From Bactericera cockerelli (taxonomy: Eukaryota; Arthropoda; Insecta; Hemiptera; Triozidae), in assembly GCA_024516035.1 (NCBI GenBank), contig JAMCCL010000102.1, positions 1-64,000 on the forward strand: a DNA stretch of 64,000 nucleotides, written 5' to 3'. The notes under the pieces are model-generated. The model did not search any database. It had not been told where the DNA came from and saw nothing but the letters and a program-made list of their open reading frames with translations. Below are positions 28,263 to 40,104 of the stretch, one piece after another. A program made the position numbers and the translations under genes. Within the stretch, counting starts at the first letter, position 1. Each line of letters begins with the position of its first letter.

Positions 28263-29153
28263 TCCCAATATCGCCCAATGTTTATTTACTCCCTTCTATT
28301 CTATTCACCCTTTTTACCCTTTGATAAGTTTTTAATTAAATTGGAAAAAAGTCAAGGAGAAATAGAGAAAATCCGACCCTTTTGAAACGAGTGACACCCA
28401 TCTTCCTCGGGGGGTTTTTTAAATTTTAAAATAATTAAACAATATTGGAAATGTATTTAAAAAGCAGGATGTTCTCTTCGAGATACCTATATTCAAATAT
28501 GTATAAATCCTTGGTATCCTTGGCAAATAGTCAACCTTTTTGTTAATATTTGGCAATCAGTCAACCCTAATCCTACACAATCGTACAGTTGTCATAGAAT
28601 ATGACAGCTGATTTTTACTAAACGTAATAAAATGGGATTCTTATTATTAAAAAAAAAAAAAAAAAAAAATGGTTTCATCTTACCATTCTAATTCAAGTTC
28701 ATCTTCAATCTAGTTCATCTTTTCCTTTTTGTTAAGGAGCGTGGCATCTCTTTCACGCGGGATTAAACCTATTTATTCCGACATTTTTTATTTAAAAATG
28801 AGGACCGATTCACCAAGAACATAAGTGTTAATTAGAGAAATTTTCATTACTAGGCAAAGGAGCCGGGAAACAAAGAGTATTAATACTCATCTCCATGAGA
28901 CAGCTCCAAGTGTAGATAGGTACGTCTACAGGGAGGCAAACAAACCCATATTGAAAGATAGAACTTGGGTCCCAATCATTATTTCAGACTTCTTTGAAAC
29001 GAAAATTTGGCGGGGTATTTTTATACTGCAAAGATGTATTTTTTGGGGATAGAAAATTGATTTTGGGTCTTCATCGTATGTATGACGTATTGAGGTCTTC
29101 ATCCTTTATGTATGTTTTAAAATCATTGTCTCCAGTAGTGGTTCCACTACTAC
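28263..29153. other. Intergenic, no gene seen
   Basis: Contains an A run (about 28,650-28,668) and a short hairpin around 28,587-28,612. Open frames do not resemble known proteins. Confidence 0.4.
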
Positions 29154-29161
29154 CTTGGACT

Positions 29162-30297
29162 CAGTGCCGGATTAAGGCTGCGCGGGGCCCTTGGCAATTT
29201 CAAGGCGCAGGGCCCCAAAATTGCACTGAGTTTATGATAAAATACTATTTTTAGAACCTTGAAATCGAAGCCAAGTGTCCTGAGCACCAAACCATAATAG
29301 TATCCAAAACGACGTTTATAACACCGAAGGCAACATTTTTGTCCGAATAATAGTAGAAATTTCTAAACATGTATTATGAAAAGAATATGTTTAGAAAGAT
29401 GTCATTAAGTAAGATGTGTAGAAAGTAGATCATCGATTACTATGAAGATTACATCGCTAGTATTGAATGCTACTTTTTTTAAAGGTAACTTTCCAAATTA
29501 ATTCCAAATAATCAAAAGACACTTAGAAAATGCCCAAAGATTTTTTTTCTTGCATGTCTTGAAAAACAATCCAAACCATCAAGATAAGTAAATTTGACGG
29601 CGCCGCAGGCAAAATTTTTGCAAAGTAATGGGGTAAAGTACTCGGAAAATAAATACAAAAGATATCTTGAAAAATTCATTAAAAGCGCCGCAGGCGACTA
29701 TAATGAAGATCATTGGTTAAGATGTCGATGAAGCCGATCACTGAGCACTCACAGATGGCACTGGATTTGATGGCAGAGATTAACTAAGGCGATAATCACA
29801 TCCTTTGTCAATATTATTCTTTTCAAATACGAGTAATTATATTAATTATTATGTAATTATGTGATTTTATTAATATTAAAATCCAGAAAAACCTAGTTAA
29901 AGGTCATTAAAAAATACTTAAAATTTATGTAAACTGCCCGAAACGCGGGGCCCCCAAAATCGCGGGAACTTGGCATCTACCAAATCTGACATATTGGTAG
30001 GTAATCCGCTAATGTCTATGTGGTTGATCATTGTTTATTCAAGGAATAGATAATAATAAGGAGCCCCGCGCTTTTCTTTCAATTTATGTACTTTGCTGTG
30101 AGTGTGTGATTTCACTTTTATTTCTTCTTACTCATTATCCAAAAGTACCTAGTGTAAGCTCTTAAAAACCCATAATACCTAGTGTAAGCTTTTTAAAAAA
30201 CTCATAATATCTAGTGTAAGCTGCACAAGCGCGGGGCCCCCTAAAGCGCGGGGCCCTTGGCATCTGCCAAATCCGCCATATGGGTAATCCGGCACTG
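29162..30297. mobile_element. Non-autonomous hAT-type element
   Basis: Begins CAGTGCCGGATTA and ends TAATCCGGCACTG, an exact 13-bp terminal inverted repeat. It is flanked by a perfect 8-bp direct repeat CTTGGACT (29,154-29,161 and 30,298-30,305), the target-duplication length of hAT transposons. GC-rich GCGGGGCCC blocks occur near both ends, and a degenerate second copy of the right end lies at 29,940-30,010. No transposase ORF is seen in 1,136 bp, so it must move in trans. Confidence 0.8.
30146..30222. repeat. Tandem repeat inside hAT element
   Basis: Three copies of an approximately 37-bp unit starting (C)TAGTGTAAGCT, each followed by A-rich sequence and CATAATA. They lie subterminally, where hAT transposases often bind repeated motifs. 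Confidence 0.55.
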
Positions 30298-30305
30298 CTT
30301 GGACT

Positions 30306-30480
30306 GGTAAAATAAAAGATTAATCTGCAGAAATGAAAATCTGTTGGAATCACATGCTCGCCCAACAACATGCATTAATACTTTGTAGTGGGGGCTAGTC
30401 TGGTGATCCAGCTAGCGTGGGGATCCCTTGGTTCGAGTCCCATTACTTAATGTCTGGATTTCTTTTTATTCATTTAATGA
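30306..30480 (+). mobile_element. tRNA-derived SINE fragment
   Basis: GGGGGCTAGTCTGGTGATCC, followed by box B GGTTCGAGTCCC (30,430-30,441). Only the tRNA-like head can be recognised; boundaries are approximate. Confidence 0.45.
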
Positions 30481-30730
30481 CTTCTAAAAATTTAGACCAC
30501 ATAATAATGGTACTAAAACAACTGCTCGAAATATTGGGCCTCTAGTCCTAATCGGGCAGTATAGATCAGTGGCCATTATTAAAATGTAATATTTTTTCTC
30601 AACCCCTGGGGCTCGAACCTGCGAGCACCACGTGCGAGTCTGCTGCTTGAACAATCCTCTTGAGAGCAAATCCCACTCACTGAAACATTGCCTCGCAAAT
30701 CTTTGTATCACTTCTTATTCCGAAATTCGA
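30481..30730 (-). mobile_element. tRNA-derived SINE, minus strand
   Basis: The minus strand reads GAGTGGGATTTGCTCTC and then GGTTCGAGCCCC (box B, about 30,606-30,617), followed by an A/T-rich body. The short open frame over it is a SINE translation, not a gene. Confidence 0.45.
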
Positions 30731-31860
30731 GCTGCAGTGGCGCGAACGACCTGTTATAACACAGAGTTGAAGAGCCTAATTGGAAAAAAAATCGAGTTCA
30801 AAATGTTTCGAAACAAAAAGGTGCCACTCGTGATCCCGGCTTAAGCAACACCAAAGGGAAACTTGTCATGTGCCGCCCACTTGTTGGTATGCTTTCATCA
30901 CTCAAGCAGTCTGCTTCTGAAACTCTTGACCTATATTTGGTGCTCCCTCCCTCCTCCCACGACTCACTAACTCAAAAATTAAATCGAGATTGAATTTAAG
31001 AATCCTAGCGATGAATTTCAAAAGAATTTTCAGAAATTCAACAATGTATAAATTTCTAAAGCAAGCGAAATTGAAACGTTTTATTGCGCTTTCGATGGTA
31101 ATTAGGTTACACATAATAATCATAATAATTGCTTTAGGATGCTAAGGGTTGGATGGCAGAGATCGCTTTAGACATTCATCACGCCTTTTTACATTCATTG
31201 TAATTTAATTGATGTCAAATAAATTACAATCAAACACCTCGGCCGAGGTGTGAAGAACGCCTATACAAAGAAAGAGACAGCCCGGCAGAGTGTAAGGTTA
31301 CGGAAAACATAGTTCCCATGCATTTCATGTACTTTCAGCCAGCGAAAAGTGCAACATGAATTTCAAAAATTGCGATTTTTATTGCAGAAATGGACTCTAC
31401 GTTGAAAAATAAATTGATTTGACTTTTTGTTTGACTTCCTAGGCCAACGGGAACCCTATTTTCGAGACCCCCCAAACAATCGTGAAAGACATGAAAAGAT
31501 TCATAATTTTTTTTTTTTTTTTTTTTTCCGTTTTTTTTTTTCATACGGATCCTTTGAGACCCGACTTCGTGTCTTTAACTTGGCACTGAAGATCAAGTGA
31601 GGTGTCTAAAGTGATCAAGATATAATGGAGATGAGCCCGGACCAAAAAAAATTCTAAATTATAAGCGGGCGGCCCATTTGGGCGGCCTGGGGTTTTGGGA
31701 GCCCAAATCGGGAATTGAAGGATAATACTAATCTTAAGTGGTATCAAATGAAAGATCTTGATGAGCAGATACCAAATTTATTGATTTTATTCCTTCATCC
31801 GGTCCACTGGGTGGCACCTGGTGGCCTTTTCATTTTCTTTGGCGGGTAGGTACCTCCGAA
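30731..31860. other. Intergenic, no gene seen
   Basis: A 16-bp perfect palindrome CACCTCGGCCGAGGTG is at about 31,237-31,252 and a T21 run near 31,508. Nothing else assignable. Confidence 0.4.
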
Positions 31861-32095
31861 TCCTTAGCTTAGTGGTCAGATATTGGCCAGTATGTATTTT
31901 CGAGATGACCTCGCTCTCTCACTGCAAAATTTTAAAGTTTAAGTTTCCAAGTATTAATTTAGTTAGTTCATACTCCGTCCGTTTCTTTAGAAGATAACTT
32001 TGTCTATTGGTATGATTCTGGCCGGCCACCCAGTCAGCATGGGTTCGAGTCCTGGCGGGGACGAAATTTTTTAGCTCTATATTTTCAATTTGGGC
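31860..32095 (+). mobile_element. tRNA-like SINE fragments
   Basis: A box A match TAGCTTAGTGG occurs near 31,867, and a box B GGTTCGAGTCC at 32,042-32,052 follows GGCCGGCCACCCAGTCAGC. They are too far apart to be one tRNA unit, so two fragments are likely. Confidence 0.4.
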
Positions 32096-32299
32096 TTAAC
32101 GTTGTTTTGTTTTTCCGATCTTTATATTTGATCTTCATGACGACCCCATTAGCCTCGCGAGGAAAATTGTAGTAGTTGCAGAATTGGCCAATGACCTGTG
32201 GCGGCATTACGAGATTGATTTTGGACAATCATGGTTGGATGGAGATAAAATATGATGAATTAGCTCTCATAATGTCGATGCTACTCACTAAAAGTTGTG

Positions 32300-32400
32300 A
32301 CAAAGTAGTGACTTTGGCCAAGTGGGTAGCATACTAGGCTTGCACGCACGATGACTTGGGTTCGATCCCCTTCAGGGAGTTTTTTTTTTCTGTCCATTAT
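32300..32400 (+). mobile_element. tRNA-derived SINE head with pol III boxes
   Basis: Box A TGGCCAAGTGG and box B GGTTCGATCCC (32,359-32,369) match the pol III consensus at normal tRNA spacing and are followed by a T9 run (32,381-32,389). The arms do not fold into a clean tRNA, so this is read as a SINE or tRNA pseudogene. Confidence 0.6.
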
Positions 32401-32593
32401 GTCCGGGGTACACTCATACCTCGTGAGGTATTGATAAGGAACGTCACCACCGAGTTCTCTCCCGCGCATGGTTTTATCAACAACAAATTGTCTCCCGTCG
32501 CGTCGTTTGCCTTTTTTACCTGATTTTATACCTACATAGTTTAGGCCTAGCATAAAAATTATAATCGAAACACCTAGGAATCATTGATATAGA

Positions 32594-32745
32594 CCCAAGG
32601 CATGGCCTTTTATATATTTACCTAACCCTACTATAAACCCGAGGCATTGCCTTCTATGTATTATCCCTAACCTCACTATATTCCTGAGGCATGGCCTTCG
32701 ATGTATTTTACCTAACTCTACTATACACTGAAGGCATTGCCGTTC
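32594..32745. repeat. Tandem repeat, about 50-bp unit
   Basis: Three to four units each containing GAGGCATGGCCTT or GGCATTGCC, a TATGTATTTTACC-like segment and CTAACCCTACTATA. They are imperfect. Confidence 0.6.
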
Positions 32746-33305
32746 ATTAGTTAGAGATTTTAAAGATTTCCTTATAGAAGGCCGATTCTTATATAATAAT
32801 GATAATTTTATAGTTTTCATTTTCTTAAATACCTAATGTAAAAAAGCATGGTCTTATTTCCGGGAGAGATACTCGAGGTGACCCCTGCAACAAGTCAGAG
32901 AGAATTCGGGTATGAAAAGGTCAACGGGAGAGAACTCATTACCTCATCTTGATAAGGTGATTACAAAATGATTTCTTTGGCATTTGTAAATCCAGGTGTT
33001 TTAGTGTCCCTCTTAGGAGGCTCCGAGGTCTATTTAGCATTAAAAGATAAACCTAATCATGTGGAGTATAGAATCAAAAGGTCTTGCATTGAAAATTTAT
33101 ATATTATTTATTCACTTTGGGTACTCAGGGGGCCAAATCTGTGATCCAAATACATATTGACCTTAGAAAAATTACATACGTACTGCTTAAACTATATCTT
33201 AATATAAAGACAACTTGGAACATTCACATTTTCCCAACTTATTTACTTTTGTTATTCATAATGTTTTAGTAGTGTATGAACCTATTTTCGTACAAAAAGA
33301 ACTGA
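32746..33305. other. Intergenic, no gene seen
   Basis: AT-rich sequence without recognisable coding or repeat structure. Confidence 0.4.
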
Positions 33306-33850
33306 TATCCCCCAAAAACACCACTTCGTGGTTAAAAAAAGAAGAACGCCTCACTCAAAAGAATGATTATAATTAGCTAAAAATAAATGATATCAAATTG
33401 AGAACACCTTACCCCCTCTCTTTCTATATCTCTGTACTCTTCTCTGAATGTATTCCTCTTATGTTTATCTTTCTTTACCTTTTCTAGGGGTCATCCTAAA
33501 CTTGATTTCTCTTTAAATTTACTTGTTGCACGGCAATAAAAAATGGCGGTCGCGGTGTAATTTTCTCGATTCAAATCAAAGAGGTTCAGAAAAATCATAC
33601 TCCGACCGCCATTTTTTATTGCCGTGCAACAAGTAAATTTAAAGAGAAATCAAGTTTAGGATGACCCCTAGAAAAGGTAAAGAAAGATAAACATAAGAGG
33701 AATACATTCAGAGAAGAGTACAGAGATATAGAAAGAGAGGGGGTAAGGTGTTCTCAATTTGATATCATTTATTTTTAGCTAATTATAATCATTCTTTTGA
33801 GTGAGGCGTTCTTCTTTTTTTAACCACGAAGTGGTGTTTTTGGGGGGATA
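33306..33850. mobile_element. Foldback element, 246-bp near-perfect arms
   Basis: The left arm 33,306-33,551 and right arm 33,604-33,850 are almost exact reverse complements, separated by a 52-bp spacer. Ends are TATCCCCC and GGGGGGATA. Landmarks include GCACGGCAATAAAAAATGGC opposite its complement at the centre. No ORF. It is a foldback transposon or a recent inverted duplication. Confidence 0.85.
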
Positions 33851-34511
33851 AATGTAATCGCTTACATTGGGATACTTATAATAATAATTTTATTACATAT
33901 TATATTAGGATAACTTTGAAATTTTTAATTAAGGCAAGTTGTAACAGTTTTTTCAACAATATTTAATTGTCTGTCCTTACAAATTGACAAAAATCCATTT
34001 TTATAGAAAGAAATATTTCAGAGTCATGTTTCAACCAAAATTTTCAACTCTTAGTATTTTTTTTTAAATTTCGACAACAGAGAAATAATTCTTTAAGGGT
34101 TTCACTCTGAAAACTTGAAGGTGTTTTTTTTAATTTCTCTCAGAGTTAACTTGCAAGCTTCCCGGCAGAAAGTTCTCGAATATTTTAAAGAGCTTTTCTC
34201 AAGGATTTCTAAGTTTTGTGTACTTTTCAAACTGGGGCGTTTTACCACCGATTCGGATCTTTTTCCAACTTTTATTTTAACCCTTCTCCTCTACTTTCCA
34301 CTACTTTTAATTCTATTTACCACCTACATATGAGAACATAGTACACACAGGGTGGATTAAAATTACGTGACGAAAATTCTAATGTCAATTGCAATTGAAA
34401 AAAATCTATATTGATTTTCTCGGAAAATTTTCGCCAAAAAATCAGAAGTTCCGCTTTCGTTTAACATCAAATTTTGAAAAACGCTCTAGAAATACGCTCA
34501 GATTAGATTTT
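33851..34511. other. Intergenic, no gene seen
   Basis: AT-rich. No domain or repeat relation found. Confidence 0.4.
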
Positions 34512-36172
34512 TATACAGGGTGTCCCACCAAACTTGGACACCTCAAATTACTCGGCCCCTGAAAGAGTTTTTGAAAAATACAAAATCCTAGGGTACATGG
34601 TCTAATTATGCGGTTTCAGTCATGAAATTTTTTTTATACAGGGTGGTTCAAAAGTCAGAAATTGAGGTGTCAACTTTCGATTTTTAAACGGATCGACCTG
34701 AATTTTATTTGATAATTTTACTTCTAAATGGTTCTTGAGTACTTTTTTAAACAAAAATTTTACATACAGGGTGGTTTTTTTTTCGACCAATTTTTTTTTC
34801 TAAATCTCGAATAACTCAAGTTTGTTTAATTTTTTCGATAACAAGAATAGAATATGTTTGTGTAATGAAAACACGCACTTTCAATTGGCATCAAATTTTT
34901 TTATACAGGGTGGTTCACAAGTGAAATAATGACTTGATTTTTTTTAAAACTGAGTTTTTTTTAATTTTTTATTTAGGATTAATAATTCTAACTTAATTTT
35001 ACACATTTTTTGTTAGTCATATCGAAAAACAAAACTAAAGTGTTGTACAGGGTGAGACATAATTTTTTTGTGACACCTGTATATGGGCAGTCAAAGAGAC
35101 GTAAAATTAAATAGAAAAACTAAATGTGCAAGAAAAAATTCGATTTTTAATTATATAAAAAAGTTATGGGTGTTTTAACTAATATTGTCGCATGGACCAC
35201 CCTGTAGATATTCTCTTAAACTGTCATGTGGCTACTTGAAGTTGTATAAAATTCAACGGAGACGTCAAATCGTGGGGAAAAACAAGTAAAAAACACGAAT
35301 TTTGAAGCCATTTTCAATTTGGTGTCCACACTGAATGATTTTAAAACTTGAAATAAAAAGTAGGTAGGTGTACACACAATATTGAAAATGGCTTTTTGAA
35401 TTCATTTTTTTCTTTCAGATTTGGACTCCTCGTTGAATTTTAGACAATTTTGACTACCCATATGATGTTTTAAGAAAATGTCTACAGGGTGGTCCATGTG
35501 ACAATATTAGTTAAAACACCATAACTTTTTTATATAATTAAAAATCGAAGTTTTTCTTGCACATTTAGTTTTTCTATTTAATTTTACGTCTCTTTGACTG
35601 CCCATATACAGGGTGTCGCAAAAAAATTATGTCTCACCCTGTACAACACTTTAGTTTTGTTTTTCGATATGACTAACAAAAAATGTGTAAAATTAGGTTA
35701 GAATTATTAATCCAAATAAAAAATTAAAAAAACTCAGTTTTAAAAAAAATCAAGTCATTATTTTACTTGTGAACCACCCTGTATAAAAAAATTTGATGCC
35801 AATTGAAAGTGCGTGTTTTCATTACACAAACATATTCTATTCTTGTTATCGAAAAAATTAAACAAACTTGAGTTATTCGAGATTTAAAAAAAAAATTGGT
35901 CGAAAAAAAACCACCTGTATGTAAAATTTTTGTATAAAAAAGTACTCAGGAACTATTTAGAAGTAAAATTATCAAATAAAATTCAGGTCGATCCATTTAA
36001 AAATCGAAAGTTGACACCTCAATTTCTGACTTTTGAACCACCCTGTATAAAAAAAAATTCATGACTGAAACCGCATAATTAGACCATGTACCCCAGGATT
36101 TTTTATTTTTCAAAAACTCTTTCAGGGGCCGAGTAATTTGAGGTGTCCAAGTTTGGTGGGACACCCTGTATA
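34512..36172. mobile_element. 1.66-kb palindrome of TACAGGGTG modules
   Basis: The ends TATACAGGGTGTCCC and GGGACACCCTGTATA are exact inverse repeats, and the homology continues inward for about 820 bp per arm with an imperfect centre near 35,340-35,360. Within each arm TACAGGGTG recurs about every 120-140 bp (near 34,515, 34,637, 34,765, 34,904 and 35,046), each time followed by GGTT-, GTCC- or AGAC-type sequence. No ORF spans it. Class unknown. Confidence 0.8.
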
Positions 36173-37080
36173 TTTCGAAATGTTGTAATCTTAAGGCAAT
36201 TTTTATGATCTTTCGAAGATTGAAATATTTTTGAATGAAAGATATAGCGAAAGGCGTTAGCCTTTTGGAGGCCTTCAGCCAGCATGAAAAAATTGGTGAT
36301 ACAGAAAAATTAAAAAAGGGGGAGCAGTTAAATAAGTAGAAAGAAAAAGTCTATAAATATTACTCTTTTGTCCCTAAAAAAACAATTTCATGGTTTGAGA
36401 ACAATTTTTCTATTTGCATATTGTAATACTGTTTCAAATGTTTTGTAAATATTTGTTCAATAAAGGCTATTTTATTTATTTATAGCAAATTTAGGATCTG
36501 AAAATATTTACGACAAAATCACGACAGAATATTTTAGATTTTCATGGACGAGTTCTATTAGCCCGGACGACGAGCCTAAGATTTTGAGGTAATAATTATT
36601 TTTTATTATTTTATGTACATATACTTCGACTACCACGTAGTATATGTATTCAATAGGTATAAGACAGCAAAATAATATTATACCGACTACATGCATAGAG
36701 GTATAAAAGTACTTAGATTCTGTATTTTTTTTACGCCAAGGGGAGCAACTTTAGAGAAAAAAAAATGTTATATCTCCCTATTTAAGCGAGCTTTGGCCTT
36801 TCTAGGTCAATTTCTATCTCTTGTTAATTCTACGCTTATCTCTACTTTCTATCTTTTTCTATTCTTCTACTCCTTTGTCTCTCTCTCTCTCTTTCTCACT
36901 GTCTTATATATTTATTCTCTCTCTTTCTTAATCTCTTATATATTGTCTTTCTCTCTCTTTCATATAATATACTCTCTTATATATTCTGTGTCCTGGATAC
37001 CTTCTTTATGCACTTCTTTCTCATAGGAAGATACTATAAAAACTAAAGTCCCTTTCCTTTGGTGTGAGTTCTTTTATAAC
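36173..37080. other. Intergenic with CT microsatellites
   Basis: T/C-rich stretches at 36,870-36,990. No supported gene. Confidence 0.4.
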
Positions 37081-37084
37081 TTTT

Positions 37085-37180
37085 TAATAATTATACTCAA
37101 CCGACCTCAGTAGCTTGATCGATAAGTCGGTGGACTTGTGGCCTGGAGTTCGGTGGTTCTAGTCCCGAGTTCGGTTGAAT
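37085..37180 (+). mobile_element. tRNA-derived SINE head
   Basis: Box A-like TAGCTTGATCG and box B GGTTCTAGTCC (37,155-37,165) at tRNA-like spacing. Confidence 0.5.
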
Positions 37181-37274
37181 TTTAGCAGCCTGAGTTTGAG
37201 TAACTGTGACAAACTGTGACATCACCAAATACAAAATATGGTTACTTTTTTAATACAATCCCTTTCCTTTTAGT

Positions 37275-37590
37275 ATTTTTATCTCTCTCTCTCTTTCTTT
37301 CTCTCTTGTTCCTATCTCTTTCTTCTTGTTTTCTGAAATTGTCTATTTATTCATTTACTCAAAAGTTGCTTTTTCTCTCTCCCCTTTTTATTGCTCTTCA
37401 ATATTTATAGCATTCTATTATTGTTGTCTTTCTCTCTCTTTCTGTTTTCTGTCAACGATTTTCTCCCATTTTTTTTCTTCTGTATCTCTCTTTTTCTTGA
37501 TGTCTTCTTTCTCTTGTATCACCCTTTTCTCCTCTGCATTCTTCTCCTTTGTCCTCTGTCTATTTCTCTCTCTCTCTCTCTCTCTAGTCA
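37275..37590. repeat. CT microsatellite at 5' truncation of a retroelement
   Basis: T/C-rich region ending in (CT)n at 37,568-37,587, directly before the reverse-transcriptase fragment. Confidence 0.7.
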
Positions 37591-38168
37591 AATATCTAGG
37601 AATCCAAATTGATAATGAGTTTAAAATGAATAAACACGTATATAATCTTTGTAATAAATTACGTATACTCAAATTCAAGATGGACCAGATAAATGCAGGA
37701 AAATTTCCATTGACAACAAAGGTTACTCTGTACTTCTCTTTTATTGACTCCTTGCTCAGGTACGGAGTTACACTATATAGCCACGCCCCGAAATACGCAA
37801 TGGATCCTCTCAACTCACAACAACGAAAAATTAAAAATATTCTGTTTAATCAAACCAATATATCTTGTATGACTCCTGAAGAACTAGCAACTTTTGTTCT
37901 CATTTATTCCAACTTTCACGAAGAAAAATTCCGCCAGATGACTCAACATAATTATGAACTCAGATTACAGAGATTCAGGAGACCACGTGTATATACAGTC
38001 CAGTATGGACAGAGAATACTCGATTATGTTATGCCCACCCTTCTGAATAACTACTGTGAAGATTTCCTGGAAGAAGAAAATAAATACACCTTAAAGAAGA
38101 ACATCAAGAAAGCATATTATCAAAAAGATTGTCAAATGGATGAAAGTTCAATTACAAAGAGAAACTAA
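37588..38168 (+). pseudogene. Non-LTR retrotransposon RT, C-terminal fragment
   Basis: The open frame reads VKYLGIQIDNEFKMNKHV and continues to a stop at 38,168 (about 190 codons). KYLG(I/V).ID...W/K.H is the conserved block at the end of the palm/thumb of non-LTR reverse transcriptases of the CR1/Jockey group. Later LLRYGVTLYSHAP and QQRKIKNILF fit the C-terminal region of these proteins. The catalytic FADD box and everything upstream are missing, replaced by CT-rich DNA, typical of 5' truncation. A (TAA)n-like tail follows at 38,165-38,183, consistent with a retrotransposed 3' end. Frame beyond the microsatellite is undamaged, suggesting a fairly young copy. Confidence 0.7.
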
Positions 38169-38199
38169 TAATAATAATAATAATGCTTTTTCTTTGTGT

Positions 38200-38470
38200 T
38201 GTTATATCGCAGTTTTGGTGGGTGGCGCGGAATCGCAGGACTTTGCCACTTTGATTTACAATATCTTGTATTATTTATTGCCTAGGATTCTGCCACTGGT
38301 CGCTGCTTCACATTGAAGCAGCGGCTCAATTTTCCTCACGAGGTGTGGGTGGACCCCGAGCATCCGGGTACAGAGCGGAGAAGATCCTTCGCCGCTGGGA
38401 ATCGAACCCGGGTCGCCGTGTGTGCGGTGCCTGGCGCGCTGACTCGCTCTGACACAGTGACTACTACAAA
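38200..38470 (-). mobile_element. tRNA-derived SINE, well-preserved copy
   Basis: On the minus strand GTGTCAGAGCGAGTCAGCG (box A region) is followed by GGGTTCGATTCCCAGCGGCG (box B, about 38,393-38,412). The body continues through GGGGTCCACCCACACCTCG. Same family as the damaged copy at 10,495-10,630. Confidence 0.65.
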
Positions 38471-38980
38471 GAAAAACTATAATATTATATGTAACTACAT
38501 ATATATTGAATGTACCTATATGAACTAATTGAACATCTATTACTTATTGTACTTATAATGTGTAATTTATCTTTATTTTTCCTCATTTTGGAATGGGTAC
38601 TGTCTATATTTATAGATTTTGATACTTTATTATCTCTTAATTTTTTATACCTACCTATTAATTATGTTCATATCTTACCTTTATTATGAAATGTCGATTT
38701 TGGCTTTAATCTACTTTACCTTGTGGCATTACTAATATCTACTGCGGCAAAATACTCCATCCAAAACAGATTTTCTATTGATATGAAACTATGTATATAT
38801 TCAAAACAACTTTAATCATACCAATTTTAAGTACAAATTAGTTTAAGTTAGTTAGGCATTAACAAGAGAGGAGCAAATCTCCATTATAAGTTAGAATTAG
38901 CTTAGGAGATTTTTTATTGTAATTTAATTATTAAAAATAAACAAGCATTTTATTCAATTCAATTCAAAAAAAAAAAAATC
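38471..38980. other. AT-rich stretch, possible retroelement tail
   Basis: AT-rich; ends with repeated TTCAATTCAATTC and an A run at 38,967-38,978. No ORF. Confidence 0.4.
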
Positions 38981-38983
<3 letters not shown>

Positions 38984-39041
<58 letters not shown>

Positions 39042-39055
39042 ACCACACACACAGA
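38984..39055. repeat. Compound microsatellite (CT)n(CA)n
   Basis: About 32 bases of CT repeat, followed directly by about 38 bases of CA repeat. Confidence 0.95.
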
Positions 39056-39350
39056 CACACTCCCAATCGCAACTCTCTCCTCCAATACCTGTTCAATTTA
39101 AAATATCCTCTCTGTTTATCCTATCAACTTCTTAATCTCTCTTTTTCTACTCTCTTTCTTATCTTCTCTCTCTCTTGTTATTCTGCTCCACATATCTTCT
39201 ATTTTCCTTGAATTTCATCTTTCTTCATACCCAACGTGACATTAAATCCAAGGACAAACACGTCTGCCAAAAACGATTTTTGAGCTGCAAAGGACAAGCA
39301 GTTACACATGTATGCAGATAATTTGTGTTATGTGTAGTTGAGTAGTTACA

Positions 39351-39601
39351 TTATACATAATGTACATAAATATAACCTTGAACATTTTTTGCAAGGAAGT
39401 CAGCGTTTCTCTCTCTCTCTTTCATAAAAGAGAGAGAGAAAAACGCTTTGTAAAGTTGGCAATATTTGTAAACAAAATACAGGAGAACCAAAGGCACGAT
39501 CATACCTATTCCAAAAAATGTCACTTGTAATCCAGAGATGAAATTGCTCAAGTATTCTGAGTACTTTGCCCTCTGGATTGCAACTGGCAGAAATATATTA
39601 T
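39351..39601 (-). CDS. Possible terminal exon of a membrane protein
   Basis: A T-rich acceptor (TTATTTTTTACAG, minus strand) precedes an open frame entering in phase 2: NIFLPVAIQ, YSEYLSNFISGLQVTFF, then a strong hydrophobic segment IGMIVPLVLLYFVYKY, ending at a stop at about 39,351. The membrane segment followed by a short Lys/Arg-containing tail resembles the C-terminus of a single-pass or multi-pass protein. I do not recognise the family, and I found no upstream exons with confidence. The tail runs into an (AG)n microsatellite, so part of the frame is low complexity. Confidence 0.3.
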
Positions 39602-40104
39602 CTGTAAAAAATAAATAAAATAAAAAGTTAACAACTTAAATGTATTTTATCAAAATATACATACCCACATATAATGAAAAGCATACTATGATGTACACAA
39701 TTACTATTACATAACTTTGTAAATGTACAAGTACTACGCAAATGTAAACTCTCCCAAAATATCATCAAGTATATTTGAAATGGTAATCTTCCTTAATGAG
39801 TAAAAAACGTAGCATGTAAGGTTTTCTAGTTTAAAAATAAAGTATGTAAACACCCCCAATGCAAGAAATACATAGTTGGAAACATGTGAAAATTATGAGC
39901 TTGTTAAAAAAAAATTGAGTTAAAAAATAATGATTGTATGCTTATTGCGCAGTGTATGCGTATTACAGCACTACAACTTTAGTATGTTTTCATATGCATG
40001 CACATCAGACACTATAATATATAATATATGCTAAAAATGCTACATACATACATGAATTTACTTTATAAAGTAGCATACACACACACACGTAAATGTGCTT
40101 TATA
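39602..40104. other. Intergenic, no gene seen
   Basis: AT-rich with short CATACA repeats. Nothing assignable. Confidence 0.4.
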
